Shown here: one piece after another, positions 17,513 to 29,614 of the stretch | How positions within the stretch are numbered: position 1 is the first letter of the stretch | How the letters are laid out: each line of letters starts with the position of its first letter | Source: Sporosarcina ureilytica | GTDB taxonomy: Bacteria > Bacillota > Bacilli > Bacillales_A > Planococcaceae | Length of the DNA: 64,000 nt | Direction of reading: 5' to 3' | Assembly (NCBI RefSeq): GCF_001753205.1 | Contig: NZ_CP017560.1 | Location: 3,348,001-3,412,000 of the forward strand | The notes under the pieces: generated by a model | Seen by the model: the letters and a program-made list of their open reading frames with translations, nothing else | Databases searched by the model: none | What the model was told of the DNA's origin: nothing | Made by a program: the position numbers and the translations under genes

Positions 17513-17536
17513 AATATTAAAATTAAAGTTAAACTA

Positions 17537-18130
17537 TCAAACGGTACGTGCTAACTTTTCCTCATACGCACGAATTTTATCTTCATACTGGAATGTCAGT
17601 TCAATTTCGTCCCAACCATTTAATAGCATTTTTTTATAATACGGATCAATCGAAAACTCATACGTATCGCCATCTTCGGTTGTTACCGTTTGTTCTTCTA
17701 AATTAACCTCAACAGAATATGCTGCTCCCTGGCCTTTTTCCAACAATTGTTCAACTTCTGAAACAGCTAAGCGAATTGGAAGGAGGCCATTTTTCATACA
17801 GTTACTATAAAAAATATCTGCAAAACTTGGCGCAATGACTACTTTAAATCCATAATCTAAGATGGACCAAGGTGCATGTTCTCTTGATGAACCGCAACCA
17901 AAGTTTTCGTGCGCAACTAAAATATTAGCGTCTTTAAAGCGTTCATCATTTAATACAAAATCTTTGTTTTCATTTCCTTCCGCGTCGTGCCGCCAATGGT
18001 AAAATAAAAACCGCCCGAATCCAGTTCTTTCAATTCGCTTTAAAAATTCTTTAGAAATAATTTGGTCTGTATCGACATTCGTTCTGTTTAACGGTGCAAT
18101 AACACTTTTCACTTTATTAATTGGTTCCAA
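17537..18130 (-). CDS. leuD: 3-isopropylmalate dehydratase small subunit
   Basis: The product is 197 aa. It carries the swivel-domain signature of the aconitase family (NTDQIISKEFL near residue 20, ENFGCGSSREHAPW near residue 75). With LeuC it isomerises 2-isopropylmalate to 3-isopropylmalate in leucine synthesis. Translation starts at TTG 18130 with AGGGAG upstream, 17 bp after leuC. It is the last gene of the operon, before a terminator. Confidence 0.95.
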   Translation of the reverse strand: MEPINKVKSVIAPLNRTNVDTDQIISKEFLKRIERTGFGRFLFYHWRHDAEGNENKDFVLNDERFKDANILVAHENFGCGSSREHAPWSILDYGFKVVIAPSFADIFYSNCMKNGLLPIRLAVSEVEQLLEKGQGAAYSVEVNLEEQTVTTEDGDTYEFSIDPYYKKMLLNGWDEIELTFQYEDKIRAYEEKLARTV

Positions 18131-18147
18131 TGAAATGCGCTCCCTTC

Positions 18148-19557
18148 TTAAGCGTGTGCCACGTTTAGTTCTCTGACATCAACAAAGCGTCCTGCGATCG
18201 CTGCTGCTGCCGCCATTGCTGGGCTCATGAGATGCGTTCTAGATCCCGCTCCTTGTCGACCTTCGAAGTTTCGGTTTGACGTTGAGGCACATCTTTCGCC
18301 AGCTGGAACAACGTCATCGTTCATTGCTAAACACATACTGCAACCTGATTCACGCCATTCAAATCCGGCATCAAGGAATACTTTATCAAGCCCTTCCTCT
18401 TCAGCCTGTTTTTTCACAGTACGTGAACCCGGCACGACAATCGCTGTCACTGAATCATGGACTTTTTTACCTTCAACTACTTTAGCAGCTGCACGTAAAT
18501 CACTTAGTCGTGCATTTGTACATGAGCCGATAAATACGTGTTGAATGTCAATCGACGTAAGCGGCATACCTTGTTCTAAGCCCATATAGTCGAGCGCTTT
18601 CGTTAAAGCTTCTTTATCTGATGCTGTTGTATAATCATCTACTGATGGAACGCGATTTGAAATACCAGATCCCATGGATGGATTCGTTCCCCATGTAACA
18701 AATGGTTCAATTTCATTCGCATCAATTTCCACAACTGTGTCGTACGTGGCCCCTTCGTCCGTTGCCAAAGCAAGCCACTCCGCCGCCGCTTTTTCAAATG
18801 CTTCCCCAGTCGGTACATGCCTACGACCCTTCAAATAAGAAATTGTCGTTTCATCCGGGCTAATTAATCCTGCTTTTGCACCCGCTTCAATCGACATATT
18901 ACAAACAGTCATTCTTTCTTCCATTGATAAATTACGAATCGCTTCACCCGTATATTCGATAATATGACCGGTCCCCATATCGATACCAAACTTGGCAATA
19001 ATCGCTAAAATGATATCTTTTGCAGTTACGCCGAAACCGAGTTCCCCATTAATGCGAACTTCCATTGTTTTAGGACGAGCTTGCCATAAGGTTTGGGTAG
19101 AAAGCACATGCTCCACTTCACTCGTACCAATTCCGAATGCAATCGCACCAAATGCACCGTGCGTTGAAGTATGACTATCCCCACAGACAATCGTTTTCCC
19201 CGGTTGCGTAAGCCCAAGTTCCGGTCCGATAATATGAACAATTCCTTGGTCTGGATGGTCCATATTCGCTAGCGGAACACCAAACTCATCACAGTTCTTT
19301 TGCAAAGTCGTCACTTGCTTCTTCGCAATTGGATCTGATATGACCGGTAAGTTTCGTGTCGGAACATTATGATCCATCGTTGCAAAACATAAATCTGGGC
19401 GACGTACTTTACGGTTAGCCAGTCGTAATCCTTCAAATGCTTGTGGCGACGTTACTTCATGCAAAAGGTGAAGGTCGATATAGAGTAAATCAGGCTTTCC
19501 CTGTTCTTCGTGTACAATATGTTTATTCCAGATTTTTTCAATAATTGTTTTCGGCAT
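18148..19557 (-). CDS. leuC: 3-isopropylmalate dehydratase large subunit
   Basis: The product is 469 aa, the usual LeuC length. The [4Fe-4S] cysteines are visible in FIGSCTNAR (about residue 346) and [11 protein letters not shown] (about residue 406). [14 protein letters not shown] is the aconitase signature. It acts with LeuD in leucine biosynthesis. AAGGAGAAGG precedes the ATG, and it follows leuB by 19 bp. Confidence 0.97.
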   Translation of the reverse strand: MPKTIIEKIWNKHIVHEEQGKPDLLYIDLHLLHEVTSPQAFEGLRLANRKVRRPDLCFATMDHNVPTRNLPVISDPIAKKQVTTLQKNCDEFGVPLANMDHPDQGIVHIIGPELGLTQPGKTIVCGDSHTSTHGAFGAIAFGIGTSEVEHVLSTQTLWQARPKTMEVRINGELGFGVTAKDIILAIIAKFGIDMGTGHIIEYTGEAIRNLSMEERMTVCNMSIEAGAKAGLISPDETTISYLKGRRHVPTGEAFEKAAAEWLALATDEGATYDTVVEIDANEIEPFVTWGTNPSMGSGISNRVPSVDDYTTASDKEALTKALDYMGLEQGMPLTSIDIQHVFIGSCTNARLSDLRAAAKVVEGKKVHDSVTAIVVPGSRTVKKQAEEEGLDKVFLDAGFEWRESGCSMCLAMNDDVVPAGERCASTSNRNFEGRQGAGSRTHLMSPAMAAAAAIAGRFVDVRELNVAHA

Positions 19558-19576
19558 TAAACCCTTCTCCTTTTAT

Positions 19577-20677
19577 TTAGATATACGCATGCATAATGTC
19601 ATTACAAACCGATTGAAGGTCAAGTTCATCTACTACTTTGTCTGTCCATTCATTTGTAGAAAGGACACGGTCAGTTGGAGATGCTAAGTCTGCTGTATAA
19701 AAACCATCTTCAAAAACAGCATTAACTGCCTCTTCGATTGCAGCACACTCTTCCTCTAAGCCAAATGAATATTTTAACATCATTGCAACTGATAAAATCG
19801 TTGCGGCTGGATTCGCTTTCCCTTGCCCAGCAATGTCTGGAGCCGTTCCGTGAATCGGTTCATACATGCCAAATCCGTCTGCTCGGATACTCGCTGATGG
19901 AAGAACGCCAAGTGATCCAGTAATAACTGATGCTTCATCACTTAAAATATCACCAAACATATTTTCTGTAACGACAACATCAAATGCACACGGATTTGTG
20001 ACAAGTTGCATCGCTGCTGAGTCGACTAACATATGTTCAACTTCTACATCTGGGTATCCTTTTTTCTTCTCTTCAACGACTTCTCGCCAAAGTTTACTAG
20101 ACTGAAGAACATTTTCCTTGTCGACTGAAGTCACTTTTCCTTTACGTAAACGCGCTAATTCAAAAGCTTTTTCAACAATACGTTCAATTTCTTTTTTCGT
20201 ATAAACTAATGTATCGAAAGCAGCTTTCTCTGTTCGTTTACTTGGTTCTCCGAAGTAAAGTCCGCCTGTTAACTCACGGACAATCATTAAATCTACATCT
20301 TTCACAACTTCTTCTTTTAGAGGAGATGCTTTCAGCAAAGATGGCACCGCAATGACAGGTCTCAAATTTGCAAATAAATCGAAATGTTTACGAATTGCAA
20401 GCAAGCCCTTCTCCGGCCTTAATTCCGATGGATTTTTATCCCATTTCGGTCCACCGACTGCTCCGAGAAGAATAGCATCACTCTGTTGGCAAAGCTCAAT
20501 TGTTTCATCCGGTAGTGGCATTTTATATTTATCAATCGCCTCGCCGCCAATAGAACCATATTCCACATCAAATGTATGTTTAAATCTTCTTCCAATGACT
20601 TGAAGCACCTTTACTGCTGCTTCCGTTACTTCCGGTCCAATTCCATCGCCTGGTAATACTGCTATTCTTTTTCTCAT
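19577..20677 (-). CDS. leuB: 3-isopropylmalate dehydrogenase
   Basis: The product is 366 aa. Family motifs are [10 protein letters not shown] at the N-terminus, [11 protein letters not shown], the substrate-site [12 protein letters not shown], and [19 protein letters not shown]. It oxidises and decarboxylates 3-isopropylmalate to 2-ketoisocaproate with NAD. The ATG at 20677 is chosen because GGAGGAG lies 9 bases upstream; an earlier in-frame ATG at 20686 sits next to that site. It lies between leuA and leuC. Confidence 0.97.
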   Translation of the reverse strand: MRKRIAVLPGDGIGPEVTEAAVKVLQVIGRRFKHTFDVEYGSIGGEAIDKYKMPLPDETIELCQQSDAILLGAVGGPKWDKNPSELRPEKGLLAIRKHFDLFANLRPVIAVPSLLKASPLKEEVVKDVDLMIVRELTGGLYFGEPSKRTEKAAFDTLVYTKKEIERIVEKAFELARLRKGKVTSVDKENVLQSSKLWREVVEEKKKGYPDVEVEHMLVDSAAMQLVTNPCAFDVVVTENMFGDILSDEASVITGSLGVLPSASIRADGFGMYEPIHGTAPDIAGQGKANPAATILSVAMMLKYSFGLEEECAAIEEAVNAVFEDGFYTADLASPTDRVLSTNEWTDKVVDELDLQSVCNDIMHAYI

Positions 20678-20804
20678 AATAAGCACTCCTCCTTAGTTTT
20701 GTTGCGTTCCGCCACTTTAAACTGTATGCAATATATCACTAATAATTGAATTAAGCCCAAAGATTTGGACATTTAAATCCATGCAAAGCCTATTGCTTAT
20801 ACAT

Positions 20805-23385
<2,581 letters not shown>

Positions 23386-23461
23386 CTAATAGTTTGTTTT
23401 TTATATTTGAATTGTTAAATATCCGCTGTTGATTGCCTTTACTGAACCAACAATATATTTT

Positions 23462-23577
23462 AGTCAATTTCATAATCCAATCTTTTCGTTAAGCTGATAC
23501 AATATATAGTTGAGTTAAACCGTTCTCCACTATATATTGTATCAGCTTAGCGGTTTTAGGTAATTATGAAATTGACT
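23462..23577. repeat. 116-bp hairpin (MITE-like) element between ilvH and ilvC
   Basis: The ends are exact inverted repeats (AGTCAATTTCATAAT at 23462-23476 and its complement at 23563-23577), and the core arms AGCTGATACAATATATAGT (23492-23510) and 23529-23547 pair perfectly around an 18-base loop. The regions between are nearly complementary, so the whole element folds into one long stem. A 37-bp internally deleted relative lies at 32699-32735. Likely a miniature transposable element or an RNA processing/attenuation hairpin. Confidence 0.75.
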
Positions 23578-23593
23578 CATTTGACAAAGTCAT

Positions 23594-24109
23594 TTATTTT
23601 AAAATGGATAACTGTGGTATATGTGTTTTTTGTGTTTCCCGAACAAATGCCGTTGCCCCTGTTCGAGTGAGTTCTTTAATGCCATATGGCTTGATCAGGT
23701 CGATGAAGGCTTCGATTTTCTCTGGATTACCGGTCACTTGATACGTAATCACGTTTTTTCCTGTATCGATCACTGTTGCTCGAAACGGTTCAACGATACT
23801 ATTCATCTCGCTTCGCATATGAGGCGGTGAGACGACCTTTATGAGTGCAAGCTCACGCATCACGATTGCTTTGTCGGTAATGTCATCAACTTTAATGACA
23901 TCAATTTGTTTTTGTAACTGCTTTACGAGCTGTTCAATTTTCCGCTCATCTTCTACATGGACGATGAATGTCATTTTCGACATCCCATATTGCTCGGTAT
24001 GCCCGACTGTAATGCTTTCGATATTGAACTGCCGCTTCATTAGTAGCCCAGTCACGCGGTTAAGAACGCCGCTTTGATTAATCACTGTCACCGTGATGAC
24101 TCTTTTCAT
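23594..24109 (-). CDS. ilvH: Acetolactate synthase small regulatory subunit
   Basis: The product is 171 aa. The N-terminal ACT domain ([20 protein letters not shown]) binds valine for feedback inhibition, and a second ACT-like domain follows. Its ATG overlaps the ilvB stop (ATGA), so the two subunits are translationally coupled. Confidence 0.95.
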   Translation of the reverse strand: MKRVITVTVINQSGVLNRVTGLLMKRQFNIESITVGHTEQYGMSKMTFIVHVEDERKIEQLVKQLQKQIDVIKVDDITDKAIVMRELALIKVVSPPHMRSEMNSIVEPFRATVIDTGKNVITYQVTGNPEKIEAFIDLIKPYGIKELTRTGATAFVRETQKTHIPQLSILK

Positions 24110-25863
24110 TCTCCCCTCACCCCAATCATTTCACTTAATCCTTTACCTGGTGCAACCATTGGATAGACATTTTCGAGTTGCTTAACGCGACAGTCAATGA
24201 CAACTGGTTCATCAGATAAGAGTGCTTCCTTAAAAATGGCCTCTGCTTCTTCAGCTGAATTAATTCGGTAACCTTTTAGGTCGTATGCTTCAGCTAATTT
24301 CACGAAATCAGGTTGAACAGGAATTAACGACTCTGAATACCTTTCTTCATAAAATGTTTCTTGCCACTGACGCACCATTCCGAGGCTTTCATTATTCAAT
24401 ATTACGACTTTTACAGGTATTCTTAATTCTTGAAGTAAAGACAGCTCTTGTGCCGTCATTTGGAAGCCCGCATCTCCGACGATTGATACGACTTTCGCAT
24501 TCGGCTTGGCAAGCTGTGCGCCAATTGCTGCAGGAAACCCGAAGCCCATCGTACCGAGCCCACCTGACGTTACCCAATGGTCTGGATTATTTAAAGAATA
24601 ATATTGTGCAGCCCACATTTGGTGTTGCCCCACATCGGTTGTTACAATTGCATCCCCCTCTGTAATTCGGTGGATAAGTTGAACCGCTTGTTGTGGCAAT
24701 AAGCACGAGTCATCTTCTTTGTACCAGAGTGGATATTCTTCGGCTGACTTTTTCAAGTGCGCCACCCATTCCTCAGTATTCGGAGAAGAAAACTCTTGTT
24801 TCAACAACTCACTTAAAGCCTCTTTTGCATCTGCAACAATCGGAATTTCCGTTGGGACGTTTTTGCCGATTTCAGCAGGGTCAATATCGATATGAATCAC
24901 TTTTGCATTCGGTGCAAATTTCTGTAAATTACCCGTGAGCCTGTCGTCAAATCTTGCGCCGATATTCACGAGTAAATCGCAATCGTTTATTGCCATGTTG
25001 GCAGTGTACGTTCCATGCATCCCAGCCATGCCTAGAAATAATTCATGCTCGCCGTGAATACTCCCTAAACCAAGCAACGTGTTCACAACTGGAATACGGT
25101 GTCGTTCAACAAACGTTTTGAATTCTTCCATCGCTTGCGCATGAAGGATTCCGGCGCCACCAAGAAGAAGCGGCTTTTTTGCTTCAGAAATTGCTGAAGC
25201 GGCTTTTTGAATTTGCAAAAAGTTTGGCTTTGTTGTTGGCTGATAACCTGGCAAATTCACTTCTACAGCTTTACTTTCAACATCAACCGGTTCAAATAAA
25301 TCAGTTGCAATATTTTTAGGTATATCAACGAGTACGGGCCCTCTTCTTCCTGTTGAAGCAATATGAAAGGCCTCTTTAATAATTCTAGGTAAATCATTTA
25401 TGTCATTTACTTGGTAATTATGCTTTGTAATTGGTTGTGTAATCCCGATAATATCAGCTTCTTGGAAAGCATCTGTTCCAATTACCTCTTGCGCAACTTG
25501 GCCTGTGAAAATAACGAGCGGTAAAGAGTCCATCATTGCATCTGTTATCCCTGTTACTAAGTTCGTTGCACCTGGTCCAGATGTTGCAATGACGACGCCA
25601 GGTTTCCCCGAGACACGTGCATATCCTTCAGCTGCATGTATCGCCCCTTGTTCATGACGAGCAAGCACATGTGAAATTGGATTTTTATATAATGCATCAT
25701 AAATTGGTAGAACTGCACCGCCAGGGTAACCAAAAATGATTTCTACTTCTTGATCCTTTAAAGCTTGAATGAGTACTGCAGACCCATCATTCAATTGCTT
25801 TTCTTTATCATTTTTCATTGGCTCTTCTGTAAAAACTTCCACTGCTTGACCTCCAGTATTCAT
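24106..25863 (-). CDS. ilvB: Acetolactate synthase large catalytic subunit
   Basis: The product is 585 aa. It has the thiamine-diphosphate enzyme layout: an N-terminal domain with the catalytic Glu ([15 protein letters not shown]), a middle FAD-linked domain, and a C-terminal ThDP motif ([12 protein letters not shown]...NN). It makes acetolactate from pyruvate, or acetohydroxybutyrate. GGAGGAG precedes the ATG. It is the first gene of the operon and is directly behind the T-box leader. ilvD and ilvA are not in the window. Confidence 0.96.
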   Translation of the reverse strand: MNTGGQAVEVFTEEPMKNDKEKQLNDGSAVLIQALKDQEVEIIFGYPGGAVLPIYDALYKNPISHVLARHEQGAIHAAEGYARVSGKPGVVIATSGPGATNLVTGITDAMMDSLPLVIFTGQVAQEVIGTDAFQEADIIGITQPITKHNYQVNDINDLPRIIKEAFHIASTGRRGPVLVDIPKNIATDLFEPVDVESKAVEVNLPGYQPTTKPNFLQIQKAASAISEAKKPLLLGGAGILHAQAMEEFKTFVERHRIPVVNTLLGLGSIHGEHELFLGMAGMHGTYTANMAINDCDLLVNIGARFDDRLTGNLQKFAPNAKVIHIDIDPAEIGKNVPTEIPIVADAKEALSELLKQEFSSPNTEEWVAHLKKSAEEYPLWYKEDDSCLLPQQAVQLIHRITEGDAIVTTDVGQHQMWAAQYYSLNNPDHWVTSGGLGTMGFGFPAAIGAQLAKPNAKVVSIVGDAGFQMTAQELSLLQELRIPVKVVILNNESLGMVRQWQETFYEERYSESLIPVQPDFVKLAEAYDLKGYRINSAEEAEAIFKEALLSDEPVVIDCRVKQLENVYPMVAPGKGLSEMIGVRGE

Positions 25864-25895
25864 TGCAAAACTCCTCCTGACGTATTTTTCAACAA

Positions 25896-26175
25896 ATAAA
25901 AAGCCTTTTCATCCCACACAAAGAAACATTGTTCTTCATATAGGGATGAAAAAGCTTTCATGGTACCACCCTGATTCGTGGCAATATGCCACCTCTTGAA
26001 TAGACAAGTCTATTCATTCATAACGAGCGTACTAAATACGCCCGGAATGACCTAATTGGTTTCCCGTTCAGCCACTCACTCCGAGGGGATGTCGCAAATA
26101 GTTGCATTGCCGGCTTCCACCAGTACCGGCTCTCTGGAAATACAATACTCTATTTACTTTTTCCTCATCAACGAT
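25896..26175 (-). ncRNA. T-box leader of the ilv-leu operon (probable CUC/Leu specifier)
   Basis: On the minus strand the leader begins near GATGAGGAAAAAGTA, followed by AGAGAGCCGGTACTGGTGG (Stem I distal part), a CCCTCGGAGTGAG segment whose CTC fits the specifier position, and the T-box core AGGGTGGTACCA (25961-25972). A terminator stem GCTTTTTCATCCC / GGGATGAAAAGGC with TTTTTATTTG tail follows (about 25896-25955). Uncharged tRNA-Leu would stabilise the antiterminator and switch on the operon. The specifier is read by alignment in mind, so it is less sure than the T-box itself. The 26176-26525 stretch upstream must hold the promoter; no clear one was found. Confidence 0.92.
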
Positions 26176-26525
26176 TTGAAAGTTTATTTTAAAGGAATGC
26201 GGTTTTCTTATCGCTCCTTCATTTTCATTTCACTCTTTGAATTTGTGATTTCCATCACTAGCTCGATTGGATTGATGCTATCTTACCGCGTATTTTTCAA
26301 TTCGTCAACTGATTTTTTGAAATTAACTGCTAATTTAGAATAATGCAGCCTTGTGTATCCGCTTTCATTATTATCAAATCAACGAAACCAATCCGTCACA
26401 ATCTTTTCACAAATATTTTCCTCTTCTCAAATAATTATAATCTAACACCTATTCCGAATTGGTAATAACCTACTTAGTTAAATGTTGTTTCCATTGGAAG
26501 CTGAGGAATGCGGTGGGACGAAAGC

Positions 26526-26731
26526 GTTGTGTCCTTTTTCTAAAGCGTTGAATACTTTCGGGGAAACGTTGTGTACTTTTTGATTTACGTTGCGAAACTT
26601 CATGGGCGTTGCATACTTTCCTGATAGCGTTGCTTACTTTCCGGAAAATGTTGCGATCTTTTTGATTTACGTTGTAAACTTTCATGGGCGTTGCATACTT
26701 TTCTGATAGTGTTGTAGACTGACATATCGAT
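26526..26731. repeat. Array of degenerate 21-bp repeats, left part
   Basis: About ten units of consensus RCGTTGCATACTTTCCTGATA; the GTTG of each starts at 26526, 26547, 26568, 26589, 26608, 26629, 26650, 26671, 26690 and 26711. Spacing is 21 bp except for a 19-bp unit that recurs every fourth repeat, giving a higher-order period of 82 bp. On the minus strand it reads as a heptapeptide-repeat frame, but no ribosome site supports translation. The array continues between and after the IS copies. Confidence 0.8.
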
Positions 26732-26757
26732 TTGAGACACGTATAAAACAACAGTCG

Positions 26758-27585
26758 CTAGGCTGCTTCTACAAAATATTCTCTTGGTGAAAGGTAGCCT
26801 AGTTTTTCCTGAATACGTTCTTCATTATAATAATTTAAATAGTCAGTGACGCGTTTAGTGACTTCTGCATTACTAAGTGAATTGAATTTAACATACTGAA
26901 ACTCTTCAGATTTCAAGCTTGAGTGGAACGATTCTATAACTGCGTTATCCCAACAATTCCCTCTCCGTGACATACTGCATACCAGATGATTTGCCGTTAC
27001 ATAATCTTGGAATGCGTATGATGTGTACACGGTACCTTGATCGCAATGAATGATAACTCCTTCAGGGTTGTTGCGGGCTTCTAATGCCCCCTTAAGGGTA
27101 TCGATGACAAGGGATGTCTGTTGATGATCGTACAATTTGTAGGCTACAATTTCATTATTATATAAATCCATAATAGTGGAGAGATATTTTGTTTTACTAC
27201 CATATTGAATATAGGTAATATCAGTTACCCACTTCTCATTTGGTGCACTTGCAGTAAAATGACGATTAAGCAGATTAGGTCTGATTACGACTGTTTCACC
27301 TTGTGACTTCCATTTTCTTTTAGGCTTAACACGACATTGTACATTATGCTTTTGCATGATTGATTGAACCGTATTACGATTTAATCTAATCCCATATTCT
27401 TTCTTTAACAGAGCTTTAATTTTTCTGTGTCCATAGCGATACTTAGTTTTCTTGCACAGTTCAATGATTGCCTCTTCTTTGGTTGAAAGTGATTTCTCAC
27501 GCTCTTCGCCAAGCCATCTATAATAGTTTGAACGGGGAACTTGTAATGCCGATAAGATAGAGGTAATTGTGTATTTTCCTTTCAT
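26758..27585 (-). CDS. IS3-family transposase OrfB (DDE integrase), copy 1
   Basis: The product is 275 aa. It has an HTH_21-type start (YRYGHRKIKALL) and the rve integrase core with the DDE triad: Asp in WVTDITYI, Asp in IHCDQGTVYTS and Glu in NAVIESFHSSLK. It is intact. In-frame codons extend upstream of the ATG in the -1 frame of orfA, back past an A AAA AAG slippery site, so the active product is probably an OrfAB fusion. Confidence 0.93.
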   Translation of the reverse strand: MKGKYTITSILSALQVPRSNYYRWLGEEREKSLSTKEEAIIELCKKTKYRYGHRKIKALLKKEYGIRLNRNTVQSIMQKHNVQCRVKPKRKWKSQGETVVIRPNLLNRHFTASAPNEKWVTDITYIQYGSKTKYLSTIMDLYNNEIVAYKLYDHQQTSLVIDTLKGALEARNNPEGVIIHCDQGTVYTSYAFQDYVTANHLVCSMSRRGNCWDNAVIESFHSSLKSEEFQYVKFNSLSNAEVTKRVTDYLNYYNEERIQEKLGYLSPREYFVEAA

Positions 27586-27602
27586 TTCCTCTACAGTTCT
27601 AA

Positions 27603-27923
27603 TTACCTCTTCTTTTCCAACCCCCTTTTTATCTCTAAATACTTTTTTAGCACTTCATTCTCCATTTTCAATTGAGATAGCTGATGATCTTGTCTCTCTT
27701 GTCCATTCTTGAAATCATAACGAAAACCATAGGCATACTGTTGGCCGATTGGTTGATCAAAGCGATAAGTTTCATTGTTTTTATACCACTTCATCCAGCT
27801 TGCAATTTGCGCTCTATTTTTGATTCCATGCCTCTCTAAAATCTCTTTATCTGTAAAGTTACCACTTAATTTATCTTTCACAACAGCCCATTTAACTTCA
27901 CTTGAATATCTGTTTCTTTTCAA
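27603..27923 (-). CDS. IS3-family OrfA (DNA-binding), copy 1
   Basis: The product is 106 aa. An N-terminal helix-turn-helix (EVKWAVVKDKL...EILERHGI) recognises the element's ends and the C-terminal part is a leucine-zipper-like helix (QLSQLKMENEVLKKYLE). The codons CTA AAA AAG near the end form a typical IS3 programmed -1 frameshift site. Confidence 0.9.
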   Translation of the reverse strand: MKRNRYSSEVKWAVVKDKLSGNFTDKEILERHGIKNRAQIASWMKWYKNNETYRFDQPIGQQYAYGFRYDFKNGQERQDHQLSQLKMENEVLKKYLEIKRGLEKKR

Positions 27924-28136
27924 TATAAAAACCCCCGACGTTATCGCTTTTTACTAGTGTAACACTTTGATGTTGTTTTATATTGTCCCAAGAATTTGGG
28001 TTAGCCCATTGCTTACTTTCCGGAAAATGTTGCGATCTTTTTGAATTACGTTGTAAACTTTCATGGGCGTTGCTTACTTTCCTGATAGCGTTGTAGACTG
28101 ACATATCGATTTGAGACACGTATAAAACAACAGTCG

Positions 28137-28964
28137 CTAGGCTGCTTCTACAAAATATTCTCTTGGTGAAAGGTAGCCTAGTTTTTCCTGAATACGTTCT
28201 TCATTATAATAATTTAAATAGTCAGTGACGCGTTTAGTGACTTCTGCATTACTAAGTGAATTGAATTTAACATACTGAAACTCTTCAGATTTCAAGCTTG
28301 AGTGGAACGATTCTATAACTGCGTTATCCCAACAATTCCCTCTCCGTGACATACTGCATACCAGATGATTTGCCGTTACATAATCTTGGAATGCGTATGA
28401 TGTGTACACGGTACCTTGATCGCAATGAATGATAACTCCTTCAGGGTTGTTGCGGGCTTCTAATGCCCCCTTAAGGGTATCGATGACAAGGGATGTCTGT
28501 TGATGATCGTACAATTTGTAGGCTACAATTTCATTATTATATAAATCCATAATAGTGGAGAGATATTTTGTTTTACTACCATATTGAATATAGGTAATAT
28601 CAGTTACCCACTTCTCATTTGGTGCACTTGCAGTAAAATGACGATTAAGCAGATTAGGTCTGATTACGACTGTTTCACCTTGTGACTTCCATTTTCTTTT
28701 AGGCTTAACACGACATTGTACATTATGCTTTTGCATGATTGATTGAACCGTATTACGATTTAATCTAATCCCATATTCTTTCTTTAACAGAGCTTTAATT
28801 TTTCTGTGTCCATAGCGATACTTAGTTTTCTTGCACAGTTCAATGATTGCCTCTTCTTTGGTTGAAAGTGATTTCTCACGCTCTTCGCCAAGCCATCTAT
28901 AATAGTTTGAACGGGGAACTTGTAATGCCGATAAGATAGAGGTAATTGTGTATTTTCCTTTCAT
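28137..28964 (-). CDS. IS3-family transposase OrfB, copy 2
   Basis: The product is 275 aa, identical in sequence to the OrfB of copy 1, with the full DDE triad (WVTDITYI, IHCDQGTVYTS, NAVIESFHSS). It is intact and presumably functional with its OrfA by frameshifting. Confidence 0.93.
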   Translation of the reverse strand: MKGKYTITSILSALQVPRSNYYRWLGEEREKSLSTKEEAIIELCKKTKYRYGHRKIKALLKKEYGIRLNRNTVQSIMQKHNVQCRVKPKRKWKSQGETVVIRPNLLNRHFTASAPNEKWVTDITYIQYGSKTKYLSTIMDLYNNEIVAYKLYDHQQTSLVIDTLKGALEARNNPEGVIIHCDQGTVYTSYAFQDYVTANHLVCSMSRRGNCWDNAVIESFHSSLKSEEFQYVKFNSLSNAEVTKRVTDYLNYYNEERIQEKLGYLSPREYFVEAA

Positions 28965-28981
28965 TTCCTCTACAGTTCTAA

Positions 28982-29302
28982 TTACCTCTTCTTTTCCAAC
29001 CCCCTTTTTATCTCTAAATACTTTTTTAGCACTTCATTCTCCATTTTCAATTGAGATAGCTGATGATCTTGTCTCTCTTGTCCATTCTTGAAATCATAAC
29101 GAAAACCATAGGCATACTGTTGGCCGATTGGTTGATCAAAGCGATAAGTTTCATTGTTTTTATACCACTTCATCCAGCTTGCAATTTGCGCTCTATTTTT
29201 GATTCCATGCCTCTCTAAAATCTCTTTATCTGTAAAGTTACCACTTAATTTATCTTTCACAACAGCCCATTTAACTTCACTTGAATATCTGTTTCTTTTC
29301 AA
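28982..29302 (-). CDS. IS3-family OrfA, copy 2
   Basis: The product is 106 aa, identical to the OrfA of copy 1, with the same HTH, C-terminal zipper-like helix and A AAA AAG slippery site. Confidence 0.9.
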   Translation of the reverse strand: MKRNRYSSEVKWAVVKDKLSGNFTDKEILERHGIKNRAQIASWMKWYKNNETYRFDQPIGQQYAYGFRYDFKNGQERQDHQLSQLKMENEVLKKYLEIKRGLEKKR

Positions 29303-29386
29303 TATAAAAACCCCCGACGTTATCGCTTTTTACTAGTGTAACACTTTGATGTTGTTTTATATTGTCCCAAGAATTTGGGTTAGCCC

Positions 29387-29531
29387 ATTGCGTACTTTCC
29401 GGAAAATGTTGCGATCTTTTTGAATTATGTTGTAAGCTTTCATGGGCGTTGCATACTTTTCTGATAGCGTTGCTTACTTTCCCAATAACGTTGCTACCTT
29501 TATCAAAAACGTTATAGGCTCTTACAGTTAA
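29387..29531. repeat. Array of degenerate 21-bp repeats, right part
   Basis: The pattern resumes after IS copy 2, with ATTG/GTTG starts at 29387, 29408, 29429, 29448, 29469, 29490 and a decayed unit at 29511. The same 19-bp exception occurs after 29429. A 121-bp segment of it (27991-28111) also lies between the two IS copies. Confidence 0.75.
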
Positions 29532-29551
29532 CGTTCTGCGGATAAAAAAAG

Positions 29552-29586
29552 AAAGTAGTGGAATTGGATTTACATCCCACTACTTT
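29552..29586 (-). terminator. Terminator of the semialdehyde dehydrogenase gene
   Basis: AAAGTAGTGG pairs with CCACTACTTT, followed by CTTTTTTT on the minus strand. Confidence 0.8.
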
Positions 29587-29614
29587 ACTAATCATTTATT
29601 TTTCCAACTCCAGT

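Larger units (their letters stand above)
26733..27990 (-). mobile_element. IS3-family insertion sequence (IS150 group), copy 1
   Basis: The element is 1258 bp with imperfect terminal inverted repeats: TGAGACACGTATAAAACAACA at the left and TGGGACAATATAAAACAACA (as complement) at the right, with TG...CA ends. It carries orfA and orfB joined by a likely -1 frameshift. No target-site duplication is visible. It is base-for-base the same as copy 2 in both coding regions. Confidence 0.9.
28112..29369 (-). mobile_element. IS3-family insertion sequence (IS150 group), copy 2
   Basis: The ends and length (1258 bp) are the same as in copy 1, offset by exactly 1379 bp. Both copies share the same outer flanks (left GTAGACTGACATATCGATT, right AGAATTTGGGTTAGCCCATT), which independent insertions would not. 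The pair therefore looks like a tandem duplication of IS plus 121 bp of array. Confidence 0.9.

Noticed and set aside
26470..26751. 93-codon minus-strand frame with heptapeptide repeats (QRFRKRTQRFR)
   Set aside because: It is only the 21-bp array read in one frame; it lacks a ribosome site and crosses the IS end.
26526..29531. Possible CRISPR array
   Set aside because: Units are contiguous and degenerate with no spacers, and no cas genes are nearby.
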